NCBI GenBank assembly: GCA_022113835.1
Contig: JAILWY010000005.1
Location: 2,126,501-2,190,500 of the forward strand
From: Atopsyche davidsoni
Lineage: Eukaryota; Arthropoda; Insecta; Trichoptera; Hydrobiosidae
Length of the DNA: 64,000 bases
Direction of reading: 5' to 3'
Below, one piece after another: positions 34,683 through 46,516 of this stretch (position 1 is the stretch's first letter; each line of letters opens with the position of its first letter). The translations under genes and the position numbers were made by a program. The notes beneath the pieces were generated by a model, which saw nothing but the letters and a program-made list of their open reading frames with translations, was not told where the DNA came from and did not search any database.

Positions 34683-35945
34683 AAAATAGATTTTCTAGAA
34701 GCGCTACTAAGTTTTTGGCTTTCACATATAGATGGCGCTTACTACATATTAAAGCAATAATTTTTTTTTATAATATATTATGGATTGGCTGGGCTACACT
34801 TAGCCAAAAAGTGTAAAATTGGTGGGATGAATGGTTTCGGTCCGACGGTCATTTTATTGTCACGGTATTCGTGTACTGACAGAGACATGGCAAAAATGTG
34901 TAGCTAGCGAGGGACGATACTTTGAATAAACTATTTTTATTATAGTATTTTTTTTTAAATTATCCACTTTTCATTGATAAAAAAAAACCAGAAACTTGTG
35001 GCACACCTAGTTGGACATTTGATTAATTTAATTGTCACTTTATTTTGCTATATCGAAAGTTGATTTTTTTACAGAGAAAAAACTATAAATTATATTTATC
35101 TATTTTTTATTATTTAATTAACGTCCATTTTAAGGGTAAAATAAAATCTTGAAGATGTTGAAAAATTGGATAAAATGACGACTTTTCAAAACCAAAGTTT
35201 GTTAATGATTTTTTTTTTTAATTTTTAAAATAATATGGCGCACATGGTTTATATTTAATCTTTTAATTTCAATTAAAAAAAAAACTTTTAAATGTTTAGG
35301 ACTCTTGTAAAATGGGCCAGATGAATCTCCAAATTCCTACAATCGGAATTGTTTTTTTTATCATATTAATAGTAAATTTATAAGATATAAAAATATATTT
35401 TATTCGAAAGGAGGAATGTATCAAACTTTTTGCATTTAAATTTTTTCGATTGGTGCAATGGATTTTTCGCAAAACGGACTAGAAAATGATAAAAAAAACT
35501 CGATTATGCAGACTAGGCCCTTAAGCTCCAAAAGGTACGTCGGTGTGATTTTGTTTATTTCAAAATGCATAAATATAATGAATATTAAAAGTTTATTTCA
35601 TAAACATTGGCCCGCTCAGGTAACTAGCCGCCCTAAACCAGACGCTGATTTGTAAATCCAATTAAGATTATTGTCCCGTCGACGCTCGGCAAAAATAATT
35701 TTATTGCCCGTCGGTACCTGTCCTAAACCGAAAATATTTTCAAAACCCACAAACTCCAATGGCGTTCTAATTTTTCGCCCACTGTTTAATTAATTTTTTT
35801 TTTGATTACCAAATTTTTTTTTTTTTTTTTAATATTTTTTTTTTAAACATAAATATTTTTTTAATTGTGGTCGGAGAGCGGCGGGCGCACGTAAAATCGT
35901 CGGCGGGCGCCATGGCGCCCGCGGGCACAGGGTTGGGGACCACCG
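34530..35945 (+). mobile_element. Complete non-autonomous hAT element
   Basis: The ends CACGGGTCCCCAACC (34530-34544) and GGTTGGGGACCACCG (35931-35945) are imperfect terminal inverted repeats of hAT type. They are flanked by a perfect 8-bp duplication ACGTATGC at 34522-34529 and 35946-35953, the hallmark length for hAT. Subterminal hairpins are strong: AAATGGCGCCCGCC pairs with GGCGGGCGCCATTT (34564-34577 and 34586-34599), and a perfect 20-bp palindrome made of GCGGGCGC, CATG and GCGCCCGC lies at 35903-35922. An A tract of about 30 bp lies near 34650-34680. There is no transposase; the 101- and 65-codon frames inside are repeat sequence. The core, about 35027-35522, is shared with the elements at 28148 and 61617. 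Confidence 0.85.
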
Positions 35946-35953
35946 ACGTATGC

Positions 35954-38153
35954 AATATTATATAATTTAAAATTTATAAGGATCTAGTAAAATCAATTTT
36001 CCTCAAATACAACTTGAAAATAATAAACAACAAGATGTCAAGAAATAATATTTAGAAATTTAGAATAACCACCATAATAAAAAAAATACTGAATTTATAT
36101 TTACTTAAGTAAAAAATTATGTTAATCATCAAAATTAAAATTAATTTCCGGACATGGCTTAAAACATTTACTTAGGGAATCTTTTCTCAGCACCAGCTGT
36201 TTCTCCATCTCCACACCTCCGGATATAATCAATCCAGCTTATATCTGAACATCCCTAGACTTTTATTCTTGTTTTATAGATTGATGATGCTCTATTCAGG
36301 GAGATTTTTCTTTTTGGATAAATCTATACAACTTAATAAGGTAGTTTCATGTGTTTGAGTCTGAATATTAATGTCTTCTCAAATATTTTTAAGTAGAACT
36401 ATGATTGATAATGTAACATCACTTATCTATTTTATTTAGATATTTTTGAATGTATTCCAACCGTACTTTTCAAGACATTGTTAGTTTTTTTAATTAATAT
36501 TATTTTTAAAATAATAAATGGTAGCACTTTCTACTTTAATATACATAAAATATACTGAATCCTAAACTTTCATAATTTTAAAACACTACCTCAACAGCTA
36601 CAACTTCACTTTTACTTATTCTTTTAGAAAACTCATTTTAACATTTTCAACCAATTATAAGTGCATTTTAACTGAACAGACTGACATGAGAGACAAAATG
36701 CGAATAATTAACATTCACAAATAAAAGCACTTCTTACTTTGTGGCCTACTTTACTAGGTTCAGTTTAAAAGCACCTTTTTCACGCTGTCATAACTACACA
36801 GCAATAGGCCTGCATCAGCCGTGCTTTTGAGTGCACACTGTATACGGAGAGTAGTTACATTAAGTGACGGGCTTTACAAGCACTGAAGTAGAGAAAGCTG
36901 TAAACTTTTACATGAATACTTTTGTTTCGTAATGAAATCTCCCAGAGTATTGCAGTGGCGTGACTAATTAACTACCGCAATCTCTATAAATATGCGTTAT
37001 ATTTTTGAATAAAACATTTTTAACAACAAAATTTCTAATACATAATTGAAAATGAGTCAAATTCTATAAAGTGCGACAACCCGAATTATACTGGAATTTT
37101 TTTGGTTTTTAAATATTGTCCTGAAAAAATATTCATACATTTTCACAAAGTTCCAAAACAATTTTATGGCGGAGAGGTGATCAATTTTAAAAAATTAACC
37201 TTTATTTTTTTTTTATTTCCCATTAATATTGTTTATTTTCAATCTTTTTTGCTACCTCATGTACGCCCATGCATGAGAGATTCTCAAGCAACGATTGCCT
37301 ATTTAAATCCTTCTAAGAAACCCTTAATGCCGACACTTATTTAGTTGCGGCTTGTTAATTTTATGTCTCTCTGGATACAATTAATATAGAAGTAAAGTTT
37401 TGTTATTATTATTACCTTCGTAAACAGATTACCTATAATTAATGCACTTATGAAAAGTACTTTACTTAGAAGCATAGATATAAATAGGATGCAACTTAGT
37501 AGTTTGTTTTTTTATTCATAAACAAGTAAAATATCGAACACGCGATAGTTTCATTATATTGGATAAATTTGAAAAAAAGTATGCGTCGTACATTTTCATA
37601 TAATATTTTATTTTAATATGATAACAAAATCATGATATTCATGCGTAATAAGGTCTGATAAAAACACACATTCTTATTTAACAACTATTGCTTCGTAAAT
37701 TGCTAGAAAAGAGCAAGAGTTATGCTACAAGTGTGCTTTTTCCTGGCAAACTCGTGTGTACTTCACCACAAAGTTTGGCCTGCACTAACATCACAAAACC
37801 GCAGCCGAGTCCATCAAGTTTTCAACCCTCATCCTTGCACAACTATTCAAGGGGAAGCGAATCTTCCTTAATCAAAACCAACTCCAGGGCTTTCTTGGCT
37901 ACATCGCATTAGGACCTGAGACCACGTGCGGATACATTATAAATGATCGGTACACGAAGAGCTGGCATCGCAACTCAACTAGAACCTTAAATTACTTGCT
38001 ATACCTTTTTTGATAAACATAAAATTGTATTATTTCAAAATATTATCAAGTAGTTGTTTAAAAAAAAAAAAGAAAAAAAAAACCGTTAATTTCCTTTTCT
38101 TATTTGAAAGCTATGGATTTTTAACATAATATAATTACTTCAGAATCAAAAAC
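35954..38153. other. A+T-rich stretch without a recognisable gene
   Basis: No gene is supported. The 80-codon frame at 37102 and the 74-codon frame at 37688 (Ser-, Pro- and Lys-containing, less biased than most) match no family I recognise. GC-balanced patches are at 36765-36860 and 37730-37930. Confidence 0.5.
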
Positions 38154-38580
38154 GTCGTGCACCTGATTATTTATGAACACACACATTTACCGCAATTATA
38201 CGTAACTAACCCCTAATGTAATAATTTCCTGAAATATTCAGGTTATGGTTTTAAATACCATATCATTCCTTCGTGTCTTGTAATAAAATATTCATATCCT
38301 CGCGAAGAAACAACGTTTATCTGATGATTTTTTTCTATGCTCACATCTGAATATGTTAGTATGTGTAGATACTGATACCAATTATTACTCAGCCATAACG
38401 CAGTAACTTCCTGAGATACTCGTATTCGCACGAGGAGGCGGCGTGCACCTGATAATTTCTGAACACACACATTTACGAGTACATCACCAATAAGTAGCTC
38501 ATCCATAACATACTAATTTCCTGAAACACTCATGTCTCCGCGAGGAGGCTGCGTGTATCTGATGATTTTTCAGTCGGCTG
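38154..38580 (+). repeat. Diverged direct repeats
   Basis: The words GTGCACCTGATNATTT and TGAACACACACATTTAC occur at 38158 and 38442. Related CCGCGAGGAGGCTGCGTG/TATCTGATGATTTTT versions occur near 38299-38331 and 38538-38570. AATTTCCTGAAA follows at 38224 and 38513, with a variant near 38406. Spacing between units varies from about 100 to 160 bp. It reads as an old, locally duplicated sequence of three to four copies. It shows no transposon ends. Confidence 0.55.
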
Positions 38581-38600
38581 CCTGGCTGGAATCTCTGCAG

Positions 38601-38671
38601 CGATGAATATGAATGTGCGGGTGGCACCGAGCCCGGCCAGACACGTGTTTCATGTGATATACATAATCCAG
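38601..38671 (+). other. Possible short exon between splice-like signals
   Basis: TCTCTGCAG precedes 38601 and CAG|GTACGG follows 38671, giving a 71-nt segment with good acceptor and donor contexts in a GC-balanced patch. Two of its frames are open: one begins MNMNVRVAPSPARH, the other reads DEYECAGGTEPGQT. No family is recognised and such spacing arises by chance. Confidence 0.15.
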
Positions 38672-41260
38672 GTACGGAATTATTGTGTTAGGAGAGACTC
38701 GGTGATTACAAGCGAGCGTCGGCTGTAATCTCCCTTGACTGTGATTGACGCGGTGAATTCGGGAGAAGGAATGTTTTGGATTAAAACGTACTACGCCTCT
38801 AGATATTATGACTTTATTAAGTATTCGGTATAAAGCTTATTTCACGAATTTTTTTTGCATTTATCTATTAGTAGATTAAAAGTTTGCAGGTAAATATATT
38901 GGCGCTCTGATTGTCTCAGAATTATTAACTAGCAAAAGTTCTACATTTAATCCAACTCGAAACGTAAATTAAGCACAACTCTACTTGGCGCAGATTTCAG
39001 TGGTTTACTTTTATTATTATTATCGAGACACAACAAACACGACTTGCTAATGCCTCGTAATTAATATGGGTTGATTGGATTTAAAATATGATTTTAGGAA
39101 ATTGTAATGCGATAGTTGTGGGTTCAAATGTCATAGGTGTAACATGTTTCGTCGATAATTTCTCTTGCCGTTTCAGCTGTGAATCGACAATCTTAATACA
39201 TTTTATACAAATACTTCGTCTGCCAAACTATATTGCTACCTCTATAATTTAACTTCTTTGATATAACACTTTAAATTAAAAAAAAAACCGTTAGTTTAAT
39301 GATCGAAACATAAAATTTCATTACTTTCTTAAGCCGGATATTAACCAAGGCTATTTTAAAAGATTTTTTTTCGAATAGATGTTTATCCAAGATATTTGAT
39401 TATAAATACTTGTAAGGCTAATTTTAAAATATAGACATACTCCCTATTCACGCCGTTTTCTTAAGATTCTAATAAAAATATATATTAGTTGGAGGGTACA
39501 TTCGAAAAACATTTACATCTGCAGACAACACTAAATGATCATTTCCAATATTTGTGTATACATACATACAAGTACAAATATCAGTGAAAACCACAATTAA
39601 TTTCTTTAAAAATACATTTAATCATAATAGAGATATTGAACATTTCTCTCATTGGGTTATATCTGGTTTTTGGGCTTAGTCTTTTAAACATTATTGGTAA
39701 AGGTGCATAGATTTGGTTTGAATATTTCAAACACTTTTAACATTACAACAAAATTTATGAATGCAAAAACCATGACATTTAACAATAAAAACCAGTGCAA
39801 CCCATTCAGAGGCCGCCCCAATTTGGAATGCACTTTCGGGACTGTACCCTGGAGCCTTTGATCAATATTTGACCCGATTTTTTGTCGTTGATTTGAATTT
39901 TCCGCAGGCTGGATTTGCGCCATTTTTCCAACAGGCCCGAACTGGAACCAGTTAATGTAAAAAGCCCTATTCCGGAGTAGAGAACAGTGCAGGGCTAGGC
40001 GGTCGCCATTTACCACTGTGACATTTTATTTTTATCAATATTGGACGATAGTCGCCTTTTCTACAACTATTTTTTGACATATAATTGTTTTTATTAGTTT
40101 AATAGTTGATAAATATAAATTTCATAAAATTAATCGTTCATTGATTTTTATGCATCAATCATCATTCGTCTGTCTGCAGAATATCGTATCTTATTTAATA
40201 CCCTGTACAGAGTCTTTCCCAATAGTTTATCTAAAAAGTATCATCCAGAATAGCCTGTACGGTATAGCAACCAAATTGTAAAATACAAAAACATATATAT
40301 CGTTAACTTTTAAGAATTTTTTAAAAACAGCACAAGAACTTGTTGAAAATTCAATATCCAATTTAATATACCTAAAAACCAGACTGTGAAAAAGGTATGT
40401 TTTATCTATTGAAAATGGATTCAGAAATGTCGGTGAATCTATCCGAAACGGTCTCAAAGTGATGTCAACATATAACTGGAGCAAAGTATTTGATCATACA
40501 AAATATTTGTACTGAATATTTTGAAATTTTAGGAATGATCAAAGAACATTTAGTTTGTAGAAATACCAGTTGTTTCAAAAAAAATATTAAAAACAATAGG
40601 ATGTAAAAACTTTTGAACATAGCTCCTACTTTGTACAATCTAAGAAGCATTTTACTCTCAAAACCATAAAATTTTCATAACAAAACAGAGGGTTTTATTA
40701 AAGTTTATTATAAACTACAAAACATCTCGGAAATTCCCCCAAAATCCGTGCATAAAGCCATAAATTATTCACAAGTATTTCTAGTGCAAAGTTATACGGA
40801 GTAAAAAAAATATTATGAAGGCGCAGAACATCACTCCCGCTATTTAATATTTCACAGCCTGCACTTAAGGAAGGCGTGAAAACCTAATTTGCACTGCAGG
40901 TGTGATTAAAAAATACCGCCCCCTCCCCCAGGCCTCGGGCCACAAAAAAGTTATTTAATTTTCAGGTCCCTCGATGGTGTCCTTGCGGACCAATTAGTAA
41001 AATTCTACCCCTTTCTAACTACAACACAATCACTTGAGTGCAAACTACGGTAGAGTTGGATTATCGACGTTTAGAAGTGTCGAAATGTGCAGTGAAATTA
41101 AAATCAGTGGATTTTAAAATTAACAAATAGCAAATAATAGTTGGTCGTAGATTAGTTTTCAATATTTTTTTTGTTTCGTGTTTCCATCATTATAACTTCA
41201 GATTGTTCCAAGCATGAATCGATTAGCTACTTGTTCTTTAAAACTTTATATATATATATA
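38672..41260. other. A+T-rich stretch without a recognisable gene
   Basis: No gene is supported. The longest frame, 110 codons on the minus strand at 39684-40016, has a moderately balanced composition (FQFGPVGKMAQIQPAE in its first half, a hydrophobic segment near residues 73-92) but no domain I recognise. It overlaps a GC-balanced patch at 39790-40010. A GC-rich patch lies at 40895-40990. Confidence 0.45.
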
Positions 41261-41262
41261 TA

Positions 41263-42067
41263 CGAGGGCGGTCCGATAAGTACTTAGCCTCACCGCCCGA
41301 TGGTGCTAGTATCGCAAGAGAGATTTACTATCGTGTAGTATATTCTCGTAGACGGCTACTGTCAAAATTTTAGCCGAATTCATGATCTCGTATTGGCGGA
41401 CCGCCGATTGAAGGAGCGCGAGATAACTGAAAAAGTAGGCGAAGTAGACGAAACATGGATCCACTGGTACATACCAGAGACCAAGGATTAGTCGAAACAG
41501 TGGACTTCACCTGGCGAACGTGCTCCGAAGAAGGCGAAGACTGTCCTATCGGCCGGAAAGGTGGTGGCCACCGTTTTCTGGGATTCACAAGGTGTGATCT
41601 ACATTGACTACCTGGAGAAGGGCAAAACGGTCACAGAGCTCTACTATGCTGAATTATTGGGCCGATTCGATGCCAAATTACAGAAAAAACGCCCCCATTT
41701 GGCGAAGAAAAAAGTGCTCTTCCACCATGATAACGCACCGGCTCGAATTGGTCGAATTGCACTACAAACTGCTCCCCCATCCACCGTATTCTCCAGATTT
41801 GGCCCCGTGCGATTTTTTTTTTGTTTCCAATCTTGAAAAAGTCACTCGCCGGGCAGAAATTTAAGTCGAATGAGGAGGTCATCGCCGCTACGGAGGCCTA
41901 CTTTGCAGACCTCGAAAAAACGTATTTTTCAGATGGGTTAAAGAAGTTGGAGCATCCCTGGATCAAGTGTCTCTAACTAAAATGAGACTATTTTGAGAAA
42001 TAAATCGCCACTTTTCAAAAAAGTTTGTTTTTTTTTTGTAGGCTACGTATTTATCGGACCGCCCTTG
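41263..42067 (+). mobile_element. mariner transposon, internally deleted
   Basis: Terminal inverted repeats of about 27 bp, beginning CGAGGGCGGTCCGATAAGTA on the left and CAAGGGCGGTCCGATAAATA on the inverse of the right end, differ at only a few positions. They are flanked by TA on both sides (41261-41262 and 42068-42069). At 805 bp the element is roughly 500 bp shorter than a full mariner. Nearly all of the loss is in the N-terminal half of the transposase. It inserted into a (TA)n tract. The good match of the two ends suggests it is not very old despite the damage. Confidence 0.9.
41384..41976 (+). pseudogene. mariner transposase remnant (DDE/D catalytic domain)
   Basis: Codons from 41384 read DLVLADRRLKEREITEKVG, the first helix-turn-helix region, and jump directly to EVDETWIHWY, which carries the first catalytic Asp. 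About 90-100 residues between them are deleted. A stop (TAG, 41489-41491) replaces a codon just after IPETKD. The frame then runs through WTSPGERAPKKAKT, FWDSQGVIYIDYLEKGKT and the second catalytic Asp in FHHDNAPA (41729). A short deletion and frameshift follow. A second frame gives LLPHPPYSPDLAPCDFF with the third Asp of the D34D triad. A further shift after the T tract leads to SNEEVIAATEAYFADLEK and the C-terminal LKKLEHPWIKCL, stop at 41974. It cannot make transposase but could be mobilised in trans through its ends. Confidence 0.9.
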
Positions 42068-42069
42068 TA

Positions 42070-42149
42070 TATATATAGATATTGAATTTTCATCTAATTT
42101 TTGTTATCAATATCATATAGTTATTGAATATCCGATTCTTCCTCATTTC
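42070..42149. other. Short A+T-rich spacer
   Basis: Nothing recognised between the mariner and the following GC-balanced island. Confidence 0.4.
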
Positions 42150-42330
42150 TGAAAGACTTGTAGCCTCGCAAAGCGGCGTGTCTCACACAAAGAGTTGCAT
42201 TCTCGCTCCAGGATGCATTATGCATTCTGACAGACCAATGCACTTAATGCAACCGGCGACCCGACAGGGGCACACCTCACCGGTGTCCAGGGAGGATGTT
42301 TACCTGCCGAGAAAATACACATGGGAGGTA
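42150..42330. promoter_or_regulatory. Island with a palindromic POU-dimer site
   Basis: A GC-balanced island contains ATGCATTATGCAT (42213-42225), two ATGCAT half-sites separated by one base. This is the arrangement called MORE+1 for POU-factor dimers. Further ATGCA/TGCAT words lie at about 42195 and 42247. ACCGGTGTCC near 42278 and GGCGACCCGACAGGGG near 42256 add to the complexity. The open frame at 42124-42426 has no domain. I read it as a candidate enhancer. Confidence 0.25.
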
Positions 42331-43366
42331 TTACAATTTAAATTCAACGCCACGTACACAACAAAGAGATCAAAAAGAAATATCCTACAACACATTATAT
42401 ACATTTGGGATATAAAGTATTACTAAAAGTGCAATCGAGGCGTAGAGTTAAGATATTGGTATAAAGTCACTAAACTCTTCTTTAAAGTTCTAAATAAAAT
42501 AGTAACCCAACCGAAAATATAATCTTTAACACATTGAAATATAAATTTGTTTATAAACACATTTCTGAAGGTATTGTGGTAGGATACAGTTTTTGAATTG
42601 ATTTATAAAAATCATATAAATAACAAGCCGAAAATAATCTTATACAATTTTTAGATCGATATAAATTCAGGCCAACGTTATATTGAATAATGAATTATTG
42701 AAAGTACTTATAAAATTATTTTTATTTATAATACAACCGTCACGCGCTTCTCAGAAACATTTTCAGAATGTTCCACTATCAGATTTTTCTACGCTGGTTC
42801 TGATCAATGTTTTTTGGTCGAGGCAGGCATTCAATTCGTGTCTATCATAACAGTATATTATAATGAGATTGACAGCTTTTGAGGTTAGTGATTACGTACC
42901 TGGATATCCAGGAAAAATACCGTGCTTTTTATATCTTCACCTTCAAACGTGTAATATAAAGCACTTAATAATTTCGGTGAATTTTTTCTTCATAAAAAAA
43001 AATAAATATCCACTGAACAAGTCATTTTATGTATTAACATTTTAAACATTCAAAAGAGTTTTTTGATTTGCTTCACGAATAAATGACATCAAATAATAAA
43101 CACTGTGCATGCAGAATCTATTAAATGTATACCGCTCATGGAATTAGTACAGAAAAAACAATTATTGTTACACCGAAAGCCAATTCACGTATATAAAATA
43201 TTTTAATAATTAAATATATGTATAATATATTGTTTTAGGTTAGATTAAATAACATTGTCTAAGTTTGTTGTTAAATCTTAAGCAATATCATTTTCAGATC
43301 TTCAGAATCATTCGAATCAACACTTAACGGAAATGTATATTGGATTTCTATATATTGCGTGGAAAA
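42331..43366. other. A+T-rich stretch without a recognisable gene
   Basis: No gene or element recognised. Confidence 0.5.
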
Positions 43367-43562
43367 AATGTCGTCCCTTCAAAATGGCTGCGTCGGGGAA
43401 TATTTCCAATTTATTGCTTTGAGCGATGGCGGCCATGTCGGCTGTGGCTGTGACGTCACACACATCGGAGACTTTTCACGTCTTGGAATAAATCGCAGAT
43501 TTGGTTTTGCATATTTTTTGTTTACATTTGACTGATGGTAGCCATATTTTATTCGTGACATA
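43367..43562. promoter_or_regulatory. Island with YY1/Pho-like and CRE sites, possibly a small inverted-repeat element
   Basis: AAAATGGCTGC (43381), GCGATGGCGGCCATG (43423) and TAGCCATATTTT (43540) are GCCAT-core sites of YY1/Pho type. TGACGTCA at 43451-43458 is a perfect CRE. The two edges resemble each other in inverse orientation (TGTCGTCCCTTCAAAATGGC against TGTCACGAATAAAATATGGC), so the block could instead be a MITE of about 195 bp carrying these motifs. No flanking duplication is clear. Function is inference. Confidence 0.25.
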
Positions 43563-45160
43563 GTATTTTAATTGAATAATTTTCAATATAAGGCGACAAT
43601 ATTTACAAGGACTCAATACAATTTTGATCATATTTCAAAGCACTGTTCTTGCAGTCTTTTCGACAAGTCTAAATTTCGATATAAAACTCAACACTTTATT
43701 AGTATTTAGAAATAAAATGTTATGCATATTTATTAAGTTAGATTAACTGAAAGATAATGTAGCTTTAGGAACATTTTCTGAATCTTTTCAACTACTTGCG
43801 TGTTTGTTTCCTCCCTCAAGACTTATACAATGGGTTTATGTTGATATGATAACTAAATGCACATTGACGCAGTGAAATAATTTTAATATTCAAAAAAACG
43901 AATATAGAGTTTTTCAAACTAAAAACAACGAAAGCTTGAATATATTAAATATTTTATGCCTTACTCAAGAAAACTAAAGCAGTACGAATGCATATACTTG
44001 TTGCACATTGTTCTTTGCATTTTGCAAAATTCAAATTCCAGTTTAAAAGGATAACGCAAAAAATAAAAAATAAATAAAAAGCACAGCGAGCCAGATTTTA
44101 CACATTCTGCAATTTTAATCTTGCCGCTTTCTTTTCATCCCCACGACAATGAAGGCAGTGGGGGAGCGCGTGCAGGCACCCCCGTGCTCTTGTTCAAACA
44201 TTGTTCGCAAACTCCGTTACTGAACTACTGCCAACTCTTTCGTGCCAGACAAGAAGGTCCATGCATTTCTTACAAGCACGGAGCCGATCGGACAAAGCGT
44301 TCGGTTTTATATTCTACACAGAAACGCGCTGTATAGATAGAAACATTCTCTACAGGGGTAATACTTAGTTTTGCTTGTGCTGTTTACTTCAAAATGTTGT
44401 GCTAGTGTGTTTTTTTTTTTAATACGAGACTAACAAACTAAACTCACATAAAACGTGGTTTATATTTTTAACCTGTTCCTGGATGTTTTATTCTTTAGTT
44501 TTAAATAGTAAAAATGCGACATAACACCCGAGTCGTTTATAATCACAACAGTAGCTAAAACCTACTTATTTTTTTGCTTAAAATGTGAGCATGTATAAAA
44601 TATTTTAACTATATATTTGGGTGTTATTTTCAATCAATAACTATAACTTATGGTGCTCGAAGTGCAATCACTGTTCATTTTATGTGTAAATACTATAAAA
44701 CACCACATAACCTTAATTTGTAAATACCAACGTTTGTGAGTAGAAGTGAATGCACTCTAAAGTACACACTTGTGTTCAATGAAACCACGAGTTAACGTGT
44801 AGAATTAGCATACTAATAACACCAAAGGCACACATTTTACTATCTTATAGCAAACGTCTATTAATAGTCTTCTCCGAATTAAGTGTGTTTTCGAATCCTA
44901 ATTGAAGAAAATATAATAATTAAAATGCAGAAAAATAGAATTAAGAACTTTGAATTATTTTTTTTGTAGTTTATGCCTCTTTCGAATTGACAATTAATTT
45001 GTCAAAAAATAGTTTTAAATAATTTTAAAGTAAACGACATTTGTTCAATATTATATTTATATAATATATAGGATACATATTACATTTTTGGGATTTCTAA
45101 ATGACGGTACAATCCGATAGCTTAAGTGATCCGATAATTTCTATTTGTGAGCACTTATAC
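43563..45160. other. A+T-rich stretch with one GC-balanced patch
   Basis: No gene is supported. The patch at 44120-44340 (GGCAGTGGGGGAGCGCGTGC, CAAACATTGTTCGC) reads as a 71-codon frame without a domain. ACATTGTTC is a possible Sox-type word. Confidence 0.5.
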
Positions 45161-45162
45161 AG

Positions 45163-45345
45163 TGTGTCCAAAAAGAGTATCGGGTATTTGTTAGTTCAGA
45201 AAAAGAAAAACTACTAGTAATTAAGTTTTTTTTTTTATTGTTGATTATAAGAATACAATATCGAAAATTATTTAAAAAGATGATGGTATCCAAATGGTGA
45301 TTGTTACGCTGCTGGCACTCTTCTAATATGGAACAAAGATTGCCG
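45163..45345 (-). mobile_element. Tc1/mariner-type element end, copy 1
   Basis: CAGTGTGTCCAAAAAG after a TA begins a segment that matches 46517-46690 closely: TATCGGGTATTTGTTAGTTC, TTATTGTTGATTA, and a minus-strand coding tail ending in QQRNNHHLD. This is the 3' end of an element whose transposase reads leftward. Homology stops near CTGGCACTCTT. The neighbouring 45380-45860 is GC-balanced and may be more of a decayed element; a fragment TATRTLIKANGP on the plus strand there is reminiscent of Tc1 transposases but not convincing. Confidence 0.5.
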
Positions 45346-46516
45346 ATAGCACGCTAACAGCAGTATAAGAGTTTCATTAGACGTTTAGACCATTTTTGTT
45401 GAAGTATGGAGTTTGCAAGTAAAACTATGCCGCTGTGGACAGATAGGGCCCTTGGTGTAGAGTTCACGGAACTTTGTGAAACAACTTACACGATGATAGC
45501 GCACTTATTGACAGAATCGCTTCACACGTTTTTACGATCGCCGAGCGAGGGACTGCAACTCGTACGTTAATCAAAGCTAATGGGCCCAAATGAAGGTTAA
45601 GTAATTTAAATCAATATTGCGAATGACCATTGCTGCGACGAGTCGGGCCGCGGACGCTACTGCGGCGCATTTGTCTCAGTTACAAGAATATGCGGCCATA
45701 ACGCCGTGAGTTATAGAGCAGAGGACTTTCTGATTAAAACAATCGTGAGGAATGTCCGACCAGATGCATTGGCGCTATATTTAGAATGGAATTCCGAATG
45801 ATGTGCTCGCTGGGCATGCTGGATGCATATTTTGGACAATTGGTACGCGTTTTTGTTCCCAAAGGATAAATCAAATTTTAAGTCTACATACCTTTTTGAA
45901 AATAAATTTTAATGTTTCATCTATAAATAAAACAACAAACAACAGTGGGGCAGAAATATTAGCTCGCTATTGTGACATTATATTTTATTTAGGTATTCAC
46001 GACAAAAATACAACGGGTCATAAAGCCTATAATGTATTTTTTGCACTAAAATATATTTTAACAATAAAGACATACAGATTTTGGTGTGCGGTTCTAATTT
46101 TATTACTAAATGAAAATGCACTTATCAAAATTCATGTTCGTGATTTTACATGCTTATTTCAATTTAGCAGTTTGATTATTATTTAATTTATTTGTATATA
46201 TATAAATACATATATATTCCTTTCGATAAATGCCACTTTAAAAGTAACAGATAAAACTCCGATAACTCTCAATTGAACACGAATTAACGTGGTAGCCCAG
46301 ATGCGTCATTTGTGGCGTAAAAATTGTCTCATGTCCCAGCCTCTTCACAGTCCGAAGGAATGCTTCGCTTGGAGACGTCCTGTCAATTGATAAAGCATCG
46401 CCCAGGGACACTGGCAATGGAAATTCATGCTGGATGGTGATAACTAGTTAGGTTCAAAACTCAGAACACACTTATTAGTCTTTTAAATCAAAATAACAAT
46501 TCTGTCTATATACAGG
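45346..46516. other. Stretch between two transposon ends, nothing certain
   Basis: 45380-45860 is GC-balanced and full of stops in all frames, consistent with a decayed element. The 127-codon frame at 45803-46186 has no domain. 46290-46440 is another balanced patch of unknown nature. Confidence 0.4.

Noticed and set aside
38154..38580. CRISPR-like spaced repeats
   Set aside because: Spacing is irregular and the units are diverged, and the context is eukaryotic; treated as old direct repeats.
39119..39130. B-box-like GGGTTCAAATGTC
   Set aside because: No A box upstream and no cloverleaf possible.
39684..40016. 110-codon minus-strand frame with a hydrophobic segment
   Set aside because: No recognisable family, no promoter or splice context; not strong enough for a gene call.
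45803..46186. 127-codon frame, the longest in the window
   Set aside because: Rich in Ile, Leu, Phe and Asn, with no domain, and it runs from a decayed element into A+T-rich DNA; best explained by chance.
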